Below, piece by piece: positions 1 through 6,101 of a stretch of 6,935 bases of DNA (position 1 is the stretch's first letter; the number at the start of each line of letters is the position of its first letter). This DNA is from Geobacteraceae bacterium. GTDB lineage: Bacteria > Desulfobacterota > Desulfuromonadia > Geobacterales > Geobacteraceae. Made by a program: the position numbers and the translations under genes. The notes under the pieces were generated by a model that searched no databases, was not told the origin of the DNA, and saw only the letters and a program-made list of their open reading frames with translations. The stretch covers positions 1 through 6,935 of the forward strand of contig JAAZOO010000248.1 in the NCBI GenBank assembly GCA_012797715.1. The letters are read 5' to 3'.

Positions 1-432
1 CGAACGGGAAGCGACATAGTCGATATTCCCGGCCAAAAATGTCATCCCCGTTTCGCTGGATGCCGAGACATTCCCCCTCAGCTTCACATCGCCCGTTTTC
101 TTGTGGTAGTCGGCGGTATCGGCCTTAAGCGTGTACTTTCCGTTCCTGCCGCCCCCGTTCAGCGCCATCTCCGCCCCGGTGAAGCGGATGATGCCGGTGT
201 CGTTATAGTAGTCCACTGTGCGGGCAACCAGGTCCCACTGAAGGGTTCCGTCTTTTGTGTTGGTGTGGTGTACTTTCTGCAGAGAGAGGTCGATATTCTT
301 GGGAAGATCCGCCAGAATAGTCTCCGGCTCCTTCACCCGGTGGAACTTCAAGACGATAACCACCATGAGATAGGTGGCCGCGGCCAGAATCAGAAAAGCC
401 AGAATACGCCTGATTTTATTGAAGTTCTGCAT
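1..432 (-). CDS. lptC: LptC, LPS export inner-membrane protein (3' end cut by window)
   Basis: This is the first 144 residues of an LptC-family protein; the gene runs off the left edge with no stop. I translated it directly from the minus strand, starting at ATG 432. It opens with a short basic segment (MQNFNKIRR), then one hydrophobic helix at about residues 10-28, then a periplasmic beta-rich domain with segments such as GTLQWDLVARTVDYY and YTLKADTADYHKKTGDVKLR, typical of the LptC/LptA jellyroll. LptC is anchored in the inner membrane and hands LPS from the LptBFG extractor to the LptA bridge. It follows kdsC after a 127-base gap, which fits the usual kds-lpt order; lptA and lptB would be expected past the edge. 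No good Shine-Dalgarno precedes the ATG, and an extended -10 promoter lies 11 bases upstream. The next ATG (residue 23) falls inside the membrane helix, so it is unlikely to be the start. Confidence 0.88.
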   Translation of the reverse strand, partial: MQNFNKIRRILAFLILAAATYLMVVIVLKFHRVKEPETILADLPKNIDLSLQKVHHTNTKDGTLQWDLVARTVDYYNDTGIIRFTGAEMALNGGGRNGKYTLKADTADYHKKTGDVKLRGNVSASSETGMTFLAGNIDYVASRS

Positions 433-559
433 AATTCAGCGTGAGTATAACATCATGGACATGGGGTGTAAAGCAGATTCTGGCCCATAGAGAGAGTCTT
501 GGCACAGAGATTGAAGCGAACGGATGCGCTCAAGGGGGGCGGGTCGCTTCACCCGACGG
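433..559. other. kdsC-lptC intergenic gap
   Basis: The gap has the lptC promoter at its left side. A small inverted repeat (CGGGT 540-544 with ACCCG 551-555, six-base loop) lies just downstream of the kdsC stop. It has only five pairs and is not followed by a U-run on the minus strand, so it is a poor terminator. Read-through from kdsC into lptC is therefore likely in addition to the local promoter. Confidence 0.4.
444..472 (-). promoter_or_regulatory. Sigma-70-like extended -10 promoter for lptC
   Basis: On the minus strand TTTACA (472-467, five of six bases to TTGACA) is followed by a 17-base spacer and TATACT (449-444, five of six to TATAAT). A TGn extended -10 element directly precedes the -10 box. 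The predicted transcription start is 437-435, only 3-5 bases before the lptC ATG at 432. This would give lptC a promoter of its own inside the kds-lpt run. The motif match is seen directly; its activity is inferred. Confidence 0.68.
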
Positions 560-1078
560 TCAGGAAAGGAAATACCGGGCCGCAACCGACTCCCAGGCGC
601 CCTGCTCCTTGAGAAGAAGGTCGCACACCTCACGAACGGCGCCCCATCCCCCCGCGTTGTTCGTCACGAAATGGACCCGGGAGCGCACCTCGGAGACGGC
701 GTCGGCAGGTGCGGCAGAAAAACCGACCCGGCTCAGAAGAGGAAGATCGACCACGTCGTCTCCCATATAGGCAACCTGGTGGTCCCTCAACCCGGTCTTT
801 TCGAGGATTTCCCGGTAGGGGGCGAGTTTGTCCAGGGAATTTTGGTAGACATGGGTAATGCCGAGCTCTGCGGCCCGGTTCTCGACCACCCGGGACCCCC
901 TGCCGGAAATGATTCCCACGGCGATACCCGCGCGCTGCAGCATCTTTATCCCGCAGCCGTCCTTCACGTTGAAGAATTTGCTTTCAATTCCGTTTGAATC
1001 GTAAATTATCCGGCCATCGGTCAGCACGCCGTCAACGTCGAGCAAGAGCATTCGTATCGGGAAAATCCGTTCTTTCAT
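560..1078 (-). CDS. kdsC: KdsC, 3-deoxy-D-manno-octulosonate 8-phosphate phosphatase
   Basis: A 172-residue HAD-superfamily phosphatase that removes the phosphate from Kdo-8-phosphate to give Kdo, in the cytosol. All four HAD motifs are visible: DVDGVLTDG with nucleophile D14 and acid/base D16, the serine in GIISGRGS (S58), lysine K84 in NSLDKL, and the Mg-binding pair D107/D108 in YMGDD. There is no room for a cap domain, matching the short KdsC type (C0 HAD, normally a tetramer). The ATG at 1078 shares its A with the last base of the kdsD stop (TAATG), so translation is probably coupled; an AGGG lies eight bases before it within kdsD. YrbI-type phosphatases in sialic-acid-like pathways look similar, but the position between kdsD and lptC favours KdsC. 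Confidence 0.95.
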   Translation of the reverse strand: MKERIFPIRMLLLDVDGVLTDGRIIYDSNGIESKFFNVKDGCGIKMLQRAGIAVGIISGRGSRVVENRAAELGITHVYQNSLDKLAPYREILEKTGLRDHQVAYMGDDVVDLPLLSRVGFSAAPADAVSEVRSRVHFVTNNAGGWGAVREVCDLLLKEQGAWESVAARYFLS

Positions 1079-2043
1079 TAAGCAAGCCCTGCCTTCAAAA
1101 GATCATGAAGATGGATGATGCAGACCGGCTTTTCCGTATCATCCCCGGAAAATACGAACAACGAGGTGATGGAATACTCCTCCATGCGCTGCATGGCCTT
1201 TGCCGCCAGTTCGGACGAGGCGATGCGCTTCGGATTGCGCGTCATCAGCTCGCCCGCGGTGGCGTTGAGGATATCGGTCCCCTTCTCCAGGGCCCGGCGC
1301 AGATCGCCGTCGGTGATGACTCCGGCCAGAGCGCCCCGTGAATCAACGACGCCGGCAACGCCCAGTCCGCGGGACGTGATGACAAACAGGGCGTCCCGCA
1401 TCAGGGCCTGCACAGGGACCAGGGGAAGGGCGTCGCCCGTGTGCATCAGATCCTCGACTCGCAGGAGAAGCTTTTTACCGAGCGCTCCGCCGGGGTGGAA
1501 AAGGGCGAAGTCTTCTGCCTTGAAACCGCGTTCGACCAGGAGCGCCACGGCCAGGGCATCGCCCATGGCCAGCGTGGCGGTCGTGGACGCGGTCGGCGCC
1601 AGACCCAGAGGACATGCCTCTTCCTTGACGGCGACCTCGAGAAATACATCTGCCGTCCTGGCAAGGGTCGAAGCCCTGTTTCCGGACATGGCTATCAGTT
1701 TCGCGCCGAGCCGCTTGATGACCGGCAGAATGCGGAGCACCTCTTCGGTCTCGCCGCTGTAGGAGACCGCAATAACCACATCTCCCCGCATGATCATACC
1801 CAGATCGCCGTGAATACCCTCCGCAGGGTGGAGGAAAAAGGCCGGCGTTCCGGTTGACGCAAGGGTCGAAGCGATCTTCTGGCAGATGATGCCCGATTTA
1901 CCCATGCCCGTAACGACCACACGGCCCGTCGAGGAGAGGATCAGCTCGACTCCCCGCGTAAAATCGCTGTTCAGCGACTCGGCCAGGGCCAGCAGGGCCT
2001 CGGCCTCGACGCGTATGACTCTTTTTGCTTCAGCAAGGATCAA
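1078..2043 (-). CDS. kdsD: KdsD/KpsF, D-arabinose-5-phosphate isomerase (SIS + 2 CBS)
   Basis: A 321-residue enzyme that converts ribulose-5-phosphate to arabinose-5-phosphate, the first committed sugar for Kdo. With the TTG start at 2043, the SIS domain covers about residues 35-175 (GMGKSG, SYSGETEE, EEACPLGLAPT, FHPGGALGKK) and two CBS motifs follow at about 200-255 and 266-318. Residues K49, E101, E142 and H183 match in spacing the catalytic K59, E111, E152 and H193 that I recall for E. coli KdsD. The frame stays open upstream to a TTG at 2100, but that start has no ribosome site and would add a cysteine-rich tail unlike the family. TTG 2043 has AGAGGA about six bases upstream and gives the usual length. 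The gene ends in a one-base overlap with kdsC. It is separated from kdsA by 137 bases carrying nested repeats. Confidence 0.94.
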   Translation of the reverse strand: MILAEAKRVIRVEAEALLALAESLNSDFTRGVELILSSTGRVVVTGMGKSGIICQKIASTLASTGTPAFFLHPAEGIHGDLGMIMRGDVVIAVSYSGETEEVLRILPVIKRLGAKLIAMSGNRASTLARTADVFLEVAVKEEACPLGLAPTASTTATLAMGDALAVALLVERGFKAEDFALFHPGGALGKKLLLRVEDLMHTGDALPLVPVQALMRDALFVITSRGLGVAGVVDSRGALAGVITDGDLRRALEKGTDILNATAGELMTRNPKRIASSELAAKAMQRMEEYSITSLFVFSGDDTEKPVCIIHLHDLLKAGLA

Positions 2044-2082
2044 AATTCTTCCTCTTTTGGGGTTTGTTGTCAAAGTGCCTGC

Positions 2083-2162
2083 GGGACAGCAAGGACACAA
2101 GGAACCCGAAAGGGCATACGCATCTTGTTGTGTCCCTTCTGCCCTTTGAGTCCGGTTGTCCC
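2083..2162 (-). repeat. Interlocked inverted repeats between kdsA and kdsD
   Basis: Two inverted repeats cross each other. GGACACAA (2093-2100) pairs with TTGTGTCC (2128-2135), and AAAGGGC (2109-2115) pairs with GCCCTTT (2141-2147). An outer pair GGGACA (2083-2088) with TGTCCC (2157-2162) encloses them. In the minus-strand transcript this order is that of an H-type pseudoknot, with stems of 7 and 8 pairs and loops of 5, 12 and 8 bases. It lies about 40 bases before the kdsD start. It could be an mRNA element or a decayed intergenic repeat; the sequence alone does not decide. Confidence 0.5.
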
Positions 2163-2180
2163 TTAGAAACCCACGCCGTG

Positions 2181-2999
2181 CTATTTCACGATTGCGTCTA
2201 TCGCCTTCAGCTTCTTCAGCAACTGGGGGAGATCATCGAGCCGGATGGAGTTGGGACCGTCACAGAGCGCCTTTTCCGGCTCTTCGTGGACTTCGAGGAA
2301 TATCCCGTCGATTCCGGTGGCCACCGCGGCACGGGACAGGTATTCCACGAACTCCCGCTGTCCGCCGGACGAACCTCCCAATCCTCCCGGCAACTGGACG
2401 CTGTGGGTCGCATCGAAGACAACCGGATACCCGATGCCGCGCATGATGGGGAGGCTCCTCATGTCGGAGACAAGATTGTTGTAGCCGAAGCTGGCGCCGC
2501 GCTCGGTGAGGATGATGCGCGAGTTTCCCGCGGAAAGGGCCTTTCCCACCACATTCTCCATGTCCCAGGGCGCAAGGAACTGCCCCTTTTTGATATTCAC
2601 GACCCGTTCGCTCCGGGCCGCGGCTTCGATGAGATCGGTCTGACGGCAGAGAAAGGCGGGTATCTGGAGGACATCCGCCACTTCGGAGACCGGCGTGACT
2701 TCCTCCACGGAATGGACATCGGTAAGAACAGGGAGGCCCAGGGAATCCTTTACCTTGGCGAGAATACGCAGCCCCTCCCGCAGGCCGGGACCGCGGAAGG
2801 AGGTAACGGAGGTGCGGTTTGCCTTGTCGTAGGATGCCTTGAAGACGAGAGGCATTCCCAATCCGTTACAGAGCGTCATGAGCCTCTCGGCGCACCGCAG
2901 GGTGAGGGTCTCGCTCTCGATGACGCAGGGGCCGGCAATCAATACCAACGGCCGGTTACCCCCTATCTTCACATTTCCGATGAATATTTCTTTAACCAC
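2181..2999 (-). CDS. kdsA: KdsA, 2-dehydro-3-deoxyphosphooctonate aldolase (Kdo-8-P synthase), metal-dependent type
   Basis: A 272-residue DAHP-synthase-fold enzyme that condenses PEP with arabinose-5-phosphate to give Kdo-8-phosphate. Family segments are clear: LIAGPCVIES, KASYDKANRTS, LTDVH, PAFLCRQTDL, NIKKGQFLAPWDM, ERGASFGYNNLVSDMRS, FDATHSVQLPG and CDGPNSI. Cys25, His199, Glu236 and Asp247 have the same spacing as the four metal ligands of the Aquifex enzyme (C11, H185, E222, D233). E. coli KdsA has Asn in place of the cysteine. This is therefore the metal-dependent class. I chose GTG 2999, preceded by GGGAG at five bases and giving a normal N-terminus (MVKEIFIGNVKIGG). An ATG at 3038 and an ATG at 3074 would add unconserved residues. 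It follows pyrG by 46 bases and is surely in the same transcript. Confidence 0.95.
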   Translation of the reverse strand: MVKEIFIGNVKIGGNRPLVLIAGPCVIESETLTLRCAERLMTLCNGLGMPLVFKASYDKANRTSVTSFRGPGLREGLRILAKVKDSLGLPVLTDVHSVEEVTPVSEVADVLQIPAFLCRQTDLIEAAARSERVVNIKKGQFLAPWDMENVVGKALSAGNSRIILTERGASFGYNNLVSDMRSLPIMRGIGYPVVFDATHSVQLPGGLGGSSGGQREFVEYLSRAAVATGIDGIFLEVHEEPEKALCDGPNSIRLDDLPQLLKKLKAIDAIVK

Positions 3000-3045
3000 C
3001 GTGACTCCCGCCCGTTTTTCCCGTGCCGCTCCTGACATGGGACTC

Positions 3046-4647
3046 TCAGCCCCTGCCCGCCAGCGCCGCCGCAATGAAAGACTTGAAAAGGGGGTGAGGA
3101 TTCAGGGGTTTCGACTTGAACTCGGGGTGAAACTGGCACCCCACGAACCAGGGGTGACCGGAGATCTCTATCATCTCCACCAGGTCACCCTCTTCGTAGA
3201 TGCCGGACAGGATCAGACCCTTGTCCGTGAGGATGTCCCGGTAACGGTTGTTCAATTCGTAGCGGTGCCTGTGCCGTTCACTGATATGGGCCGTCCCGTA
3301 AATCTTTCGGGCCAGTGTCCCCTCAACCAGGGAGCAGGGATAGGCCCCCAGACGCATGGTGCCTCCCTTGCGCTCGATCCCCTGCTGGGTCTCCATGAGG
3401 TGGATCACCGGATGCTCGCAGTTCGGCTTGAACTCGCTGGAGCAGGAATCGGACAGGCCGCACACGTTTCTCGCGTACTCCACCACCGCCATCTGCATGC
3501 CGAGGCATATCCCGAAGAACGGAATCCTGTTTTTCCGGGCGTACTCAATCGCCCGGATTTTCCCTTCGGTTCCCCGCTCGCCGAACCCTCCCGGAACGAG
3601 GATGCCGTCCACCTCGTCAAAGTGGGATCCGACCCCCTCCTGCTCGATCTTTTCCGAGTCCAGGTAGCGGATATGCACCCGGCAGTCATTGGCAATCCCT
3701 CCGTGGGTCAGCGCCTCGGACAGGGACTTGTACGATTCGGTGAGATTCACGTACTTGCCCACAATGGCAATGCGCGCCTTGCCGCCGGACGGGTGCTTCA
3801 GGGTGTTCACCACTTCCTGCCAGTGGGTGAGGTCCGGAGACTTCGCCCACATATTGAGCTTGTCGGTTATCTGTTCGTCGAGCCCCTCCTTGTGGAGGGC
3901 AATCGGCACTTCATAGATATGCTCGGAATCCACGCACGGGATGACATCCTTTTCGTGGACGTTGCAGAACAGGGCTATCTTCGCCTTCATTTCGGCCGGA
4001 AGGTCCTTTTCACTCCGGCAGACAAGGATGTCCGGCTGGATGCCGATTTCCCGCAGCTCCTTGACCGAATGCTGGGTCGGTTTGGTTTTCATCTCGCCGG
4101 CGGTCCTGATGTGGGGGATCAGGGTGACATGCATGTACAGGACATTACCCGGTCCCCGGTCGAACTTGAACTGGCGTATCGCCTCCAGGAAAGGGAGTGA
4201 TTCGATGTCCCCGACCGTTCCGCCGATCTCCACGATGGCGACGTCCATCCCCTTGGCGTTCTCCAGAATCTTGGACTTGATCTCGTCCGTGATGTGAGGG
4301 ATAACCTGCACGGTTCCGCCGAGATAGTCACCGCGGCGCTCTTTCTCGATAACGGAGAAATAGTCCTGTCCGGTGGTGAAGTTGCTCCTTTTGGAAAGCT
4401 TGGCATTGGTATACCGCTCGTAGTGCCCGAGATCCAGGTCGGTCTCGGCGCCGTCGTCGGTGACGAAAACCTCTCCGTGCTGAAAGGGGGACATTGTCCC
4501 GGGATCCACGTTGATATAGGGGTCCAGCTTCTGCATCGTGACGCGCAGACCCCGGGCCTCCAGCAGAGCTCCCAGGGAAGCCGCGGCAAGTCCCTTGCCG
4601 ATTGAGGAAACAACGCCGCCGGTTACGAAAATAAATTTGGTCTTCAT
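3046..4647 (-). CDS. pyrG: PyrG, CTP synthase (glutamine-hydrolysing)
   Basis: A complete 533-residue CTP synthase that makes CTP from UTP, ATP and glutamine. The N-terminal synthase domain (about 1-265) has the ATP loop GGVVSSIGKG near residue 10, DPYINVDPGTMSPFQHGEVF, the GGTVGDIES segment near 143 and KTKPTQHSV. The C-terminal class I glutamine amidotransferase domain (about 290-533) has the oxyanion PGGFGERG, nucleophile C381 in GICLGMQ, and the H507/E509 pair in FHPEF. ATG 4647 is preceded by GAGGG at eight bases. A TTG fifteen bases further up keeps the frame open but lies inside that ribosome-site region. The location between kdsB and kdsA is meaningful: KdsB consumes CTP. A 12-bp hairpin spans the kdsB stop just before this gene and might affect its expression. 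Confidence 0.98.
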   Translation of the reverse strand: MKTKFIFVTGGVVSSIGKGLAAASLGALLEARGLRVTMQKLDPYINVDPGTMSPFQHGEVFVTDDGAETDLDLGHYERYTNAKLSKRSNFTTGQDYFSVIEKERRGDYLGGTVQVIPHITDEIKSKILENAKGMDVAIVEIGGTVGDIESLPFLEAIRQFKFDRGPGNVLYMHVTLIPHIRTAGEMKTKPTQHSVKELREIGIQPDILVCRSEKDLPAEMKAKIALFCNVHEKDVIPCVDSEHIYEVPIALHKEGLDEQITDKLNMWAKSPDLTHWQEVVNTLKHPSGGKARIAIVGKYVNLTESYKSLSEALTHGGIANDCRVHIRYLDSEKIEQEGVGSHFDEVDGILVPGGFGERGTEGKIRAIEYARKNRIPFFGICLGMQMAVVEYARNVCGLSDSCSSEFKPNCEHPVIHLMETQQGIERKGGTMRLGAYPCSLVEGTLARKIYGTAHISERHRHRYELNNRYRDILTDKGLILSGIYEEGDLVEMIEISGHPWFVGCQFHPEFKSKPLNPHPLFKSFIAAALAGRG

Positions 4648-4665
4648 GCAAACATCCCTCAATGA

Positions 4666-4693
4666 AGAAAGTCCCAGCTTACTGGGACTTTCT
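4666..4693 (-). promoter_or_regulatory. 12-bp hairpin with kdsB stop codon in its loop, before pyrG
   Basis: AGAAAGTCCCAG (4666-4677) and CTGGGACTTTCT (4682-4693) form a perfect 12-bp inverted repeat with a four-base loop. In the minus-strand mRNA the loop is UAAG, and its UAA is the kdsB stop codon. The 5' arm encodes the last kdsB residues RKSQ. The 3' arm leads into UUCAUUGAGGG, which carries the pyrG ribosome site. The tail is U-rich but not a continuous U-run, so a weak terminator or attenuator, or an mRNA processing or coupling element, are all possible. Confidence 0.6.
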
Positions 4694-5440
4694 CAGTTTT
4701 TCGAGAACCTTTTCCAGGTCCGGGGGAGAATCCACCCCGATTGACTCGTATTCCGTTTCGACCACCCGTATCCGGTAGCCGCTCTCCAGTGCTCGGAGCT
4801 GCTCCAGCTTCTCGGAACGTTCAAGGTGAGTCGGCGGCATCTTTGCAAACTGTATCAAGAAGTCTCTCCGGAACACGTAGAGCCCCACGTGCTTGAAGCA
4901 GAGAAGCCTTCCCGAATCAAACGCCTCATCCTTCAGACAATCCCATTTATCGCGAAAAAAGGGAAGCGGAGAGCGTGAAAAATAGAGGGCGAATCCGTTG
5001 ACGTCGGTGACAACCTTGACCACATTGGGGCTCAGGAAATCGTGCAGGTTTCTGATCCGGGATTTTACCGTGCCCATCCGGATGGAATCATCATCCAGCA
5101 GGGGTCGTATCGCGGCATCAATCATGGCAGGCTCGACGAGGGGCTCGTCCCCCTGGACATTGACGATGATCTCCGAGTCTATCCGCTCCGCAACCTCGGC
5201 AAGACGGTCGGTCCCGGTCTCGTGGGAGGGCGAGGTCATTTCAACGCGTCCGCCGAACGCCTTGACCGCGGCCTCGATCCTCGGATCGTCGGTTGCCACG
5301 ATAACGCCGGAAACGAGGGTCGCCCGCGATGTGCGCTCATAGACATGCTGCACCATGGGCTTCCCCATGATGTCGGCAAGGGCCTTCCCTTCGAAGCGGG
5401 TGGATGCATACCTGGCGGGAATTACAGCGGTTACGCGCAT
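4679..5440 (-). CDS. kdsB: KdsB, 3-deoxy-manno-octulosonate cytidylyltransferase (CMP-Kdo synthetase)
   Basis: A 253-residue enzyme that joins Kdo to CMP using CTP, in the cytosol, producing the donor for WaaA/KdtA. The nucleotide-binding start IPARYASTRFEGK (residues 7-19), HETGTDR (73-79), VNVQGDEP (93-100), the C-terminal LERSEKLEQLRALE and GVDSPPDLEKV are all family signatures, and the length is typical. ATG 5440 gives the canonical N-terminus MRVTAVIPARYAS. No convincing Shine-Dalgarno precedes it; the nearest purine run (GAAAG) is about 14 bases away. It is the first gene of the Kdo block. A candidate promoter sits at 5497-5524 and a 10-bp hairpin lies in the leader. Its stop codon sits inside the hairpin before pyrG. 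Confidence 0.97.
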   Translation of the reverse strand: MRVTAVIPARYASTRFEGKALADIMGKPMVQHVYERTSRATLVSGVIVATDDPRIEAAVKAFGGRVEMTSPSHETGTDRLAEVAERIDSEIIVNVQGDEPLVEPAMIDAAIRPLLDDDSIRMGTVKSRIRNLHDFLSPNVVKVVTDVNGFALYFSRSPLPFFRDKWDCLKDEAFDSGRLLCFKHVGLYVFRRDFLIQFAKMPPTHLERSEKLEQLRALESGYRIRVVETEYESIGVDSPPDLEKVLEKLRKSQ

Positions 5441-5464
5441 AGTGAAAAGGAAGCTTTCGGATAG

Positions 5465-5494
5465 AGTGCGTCCCTTCCTGCGGTGGGACGCACT
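5465..5494 (-). promoter_or_regulatory. 10-bp perfect inverted repeat in the kdsB leader
   Basis: AGTGCGTCCC (5465-5474) and GGGACGCACT (5485-5494) form a perfect 10-bp stem with a ten-base loop. It lies between the predicted kdsB promoter and the kdsB ATG, overlapping the predicted transcription start near 5490. No U-run follows on either strand, so it is not a usual terminator. It could be a repressor operator or a 5' mRNA hairpin. Confidence 0.5.
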
Positions 5495-5496
5495 AC

Positions 5497-5524
5497 GTTA
5501 CATCAAATGCCCGGAACGTGTCAA
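5497..5524 (-). promoter_or_regulatory. Candidate sigma-70 promoter for the kdsB-pyrG-kdsA-kdsD-kdsC run
   Basis: On the minus strand a consensus -35 TTGACA (5524-5519) is followed by a 16-base spacer and TGTAAC (5502-5497, four of six bases to TATAAT). The predicted start near 5490 leaves a leader of about 50 bases before kdsB. The -35 is perfect but the -10 is mediocre, so confidence is moderate. Confidence 0.42.
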
Positions 5525-5556
5525 GGCAGGATTTCCCCTGTCGGCGAAACCCTGCC
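5525..5556 (-). terminator. Hairpin downstream of the P460 gene, possible terminator
   Basis: In the minus-strand transcript GGCAGGGUUUC (5556-5546) can pair with GAAAUCCUGCC (5535-5525) over 11 positions with one G-U pair and a ten-base loop. It lies 22 bases past the P460 stop and abuts the -35 of the kdsB promoter. Only two Us follow the stem, so it would be a poor intrinsic terminator; it may instead block RNA decay or mark the unit boundary. Confidence 0.3.
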
Positions 5557-5578
5557 CCCGTGTCACAACAAAAATATT

Positions 5579-6052
5579 TTACTTGAAATCCGAGTACTTG
5601 GAGATGACAAGGTCGCGATCGCCCGCTTCCTTCAGATGGCACTCATAGCAGTTCTTCACCGGATCGAGCCCGCTCGGCTTTCCTTCCGGCGTGAAACCGG
5701 CAAACTGCCAGCCTCCGGTGTCCTTGAAGCGCTTATCTTTCTTCATGAGGACAATCATGGACTTTTTGCCAGGGACCGGCTTCCCCCCCTCATCACGAAT
5801 CGTGAACTGCTCCACAACGAACCGGCTCCCTTCCGGATACGGTCCGCCCTTTTTGAAGGCCTTCATGGCCGTTGCATCCACGTAGGTATAGTGAATGCCG
5901 TAAAACAGGGACTTCTTGTCGGTTACCACCTGTTGTTTGCTCCTCTGCCACTTCGCATACCCCTTGGGGAGGGAAACGGTCGCCGCTGCCGCGGCGAGAG
6001 AAACGGTCGCGAACAGGAGCGCAGTTACAACCGGAATCGTCTTTCTATTCAT
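5579..6052 (-). CDS. Periplasmic cytochrome P460-family c-type haem protein
   Basis: A 157-residue secreted protein. Residues 1-24 (MNRKTIPVVTALLFATVSLAAAAA) are a signal peptide. The mature part starts with LPKGYAKW, near the usual opening of cytochrome P460, and ends with a single haem-c site C135-Y-E-C138-H139 followed by the family-like tail DRDLVISKY. Members include hydroxylamine- or NO-handling haem enzymes of ammonia and methane oxidisers and the related cytochrome c'-beta; in other bacteria the role is unknown. By my alignment from memory, the lysine that cross-links to haem in Nitrosomonas P460 (K70) is Val here and R44 is His54, so hydroxylamine oxidase activity should not be assumed. 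ATG 6052 has AGAAAGGA eight bases upstream; the frame stays open to 6331, but only this start gives an N-terminal signal peptide. It is probably not in the kds transcript. Confidence 0.85.
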   Translation of the reverse strand: MNRKTIPVVTALLFATVSLAAAAATVSLPKGYAKWQRSKQQVVTDKKSLFYGIHYTYVDATAMKAFKKGGPYPEGSRFVVEQFTIRDEGGKPVPGKKSMIVLMKKDKRFKDTGGWQFAGFTPEGKPSGLDPVKNCYECHLKEAGDRDLVISKYSDFK

Positions 6053-6082
6053 GACTGCATTCCTTTCTGGGGTTTGGTAAAC

Positions 6083-6098
6083 AGGGTAAGAGTACCCT
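6083..6098 (-). repeat. Short hairpin in the P460 leader
   Basis: AGGGTA (6083-6088) and TACCCT (6093-6098) form a 6-bp inverted repeat with a four-base loop, about 30 bases before the P460 start. It could be an operator or an mRNA hairpin close to the ribosome site at 6061-6068. Confidence 0.4.
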
Positions 6099-6101
6099 AT
6101 T

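Noticed and set aside
540..555. Terminator after kdsC
   Set aside because: Only five base pairs with no U-run on the minus strand.
2044..2100. Upstream TTG start for kdsD adding 19 residues
   Set aside because: No ribosome site; the added cysteine-rich segment lies in the repeat region and makes the protein longer than usual.
2025..3035. 336-codon plus-strand open frame opposite kdsA
   Set aside because: It is antisense to kdsA, has no recognisable domain, and its composition follows from the codon bias of the opposite strand.
3000..3074. Upstream ATG starts for kdsA (3038 and 3074)
   Set aside because: They add non-conserved residues and have weaker ribosome sites than GTG 2999; the 3074 start would overlap the pyrG end.
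2839..4200. 453-codon plus-strand open frame opposite pyrG and kdsA
   Set aside because: It is antisense to two certain enzymes and has no family features; long antisense frames are expected opposite GC-rich coding sequence.
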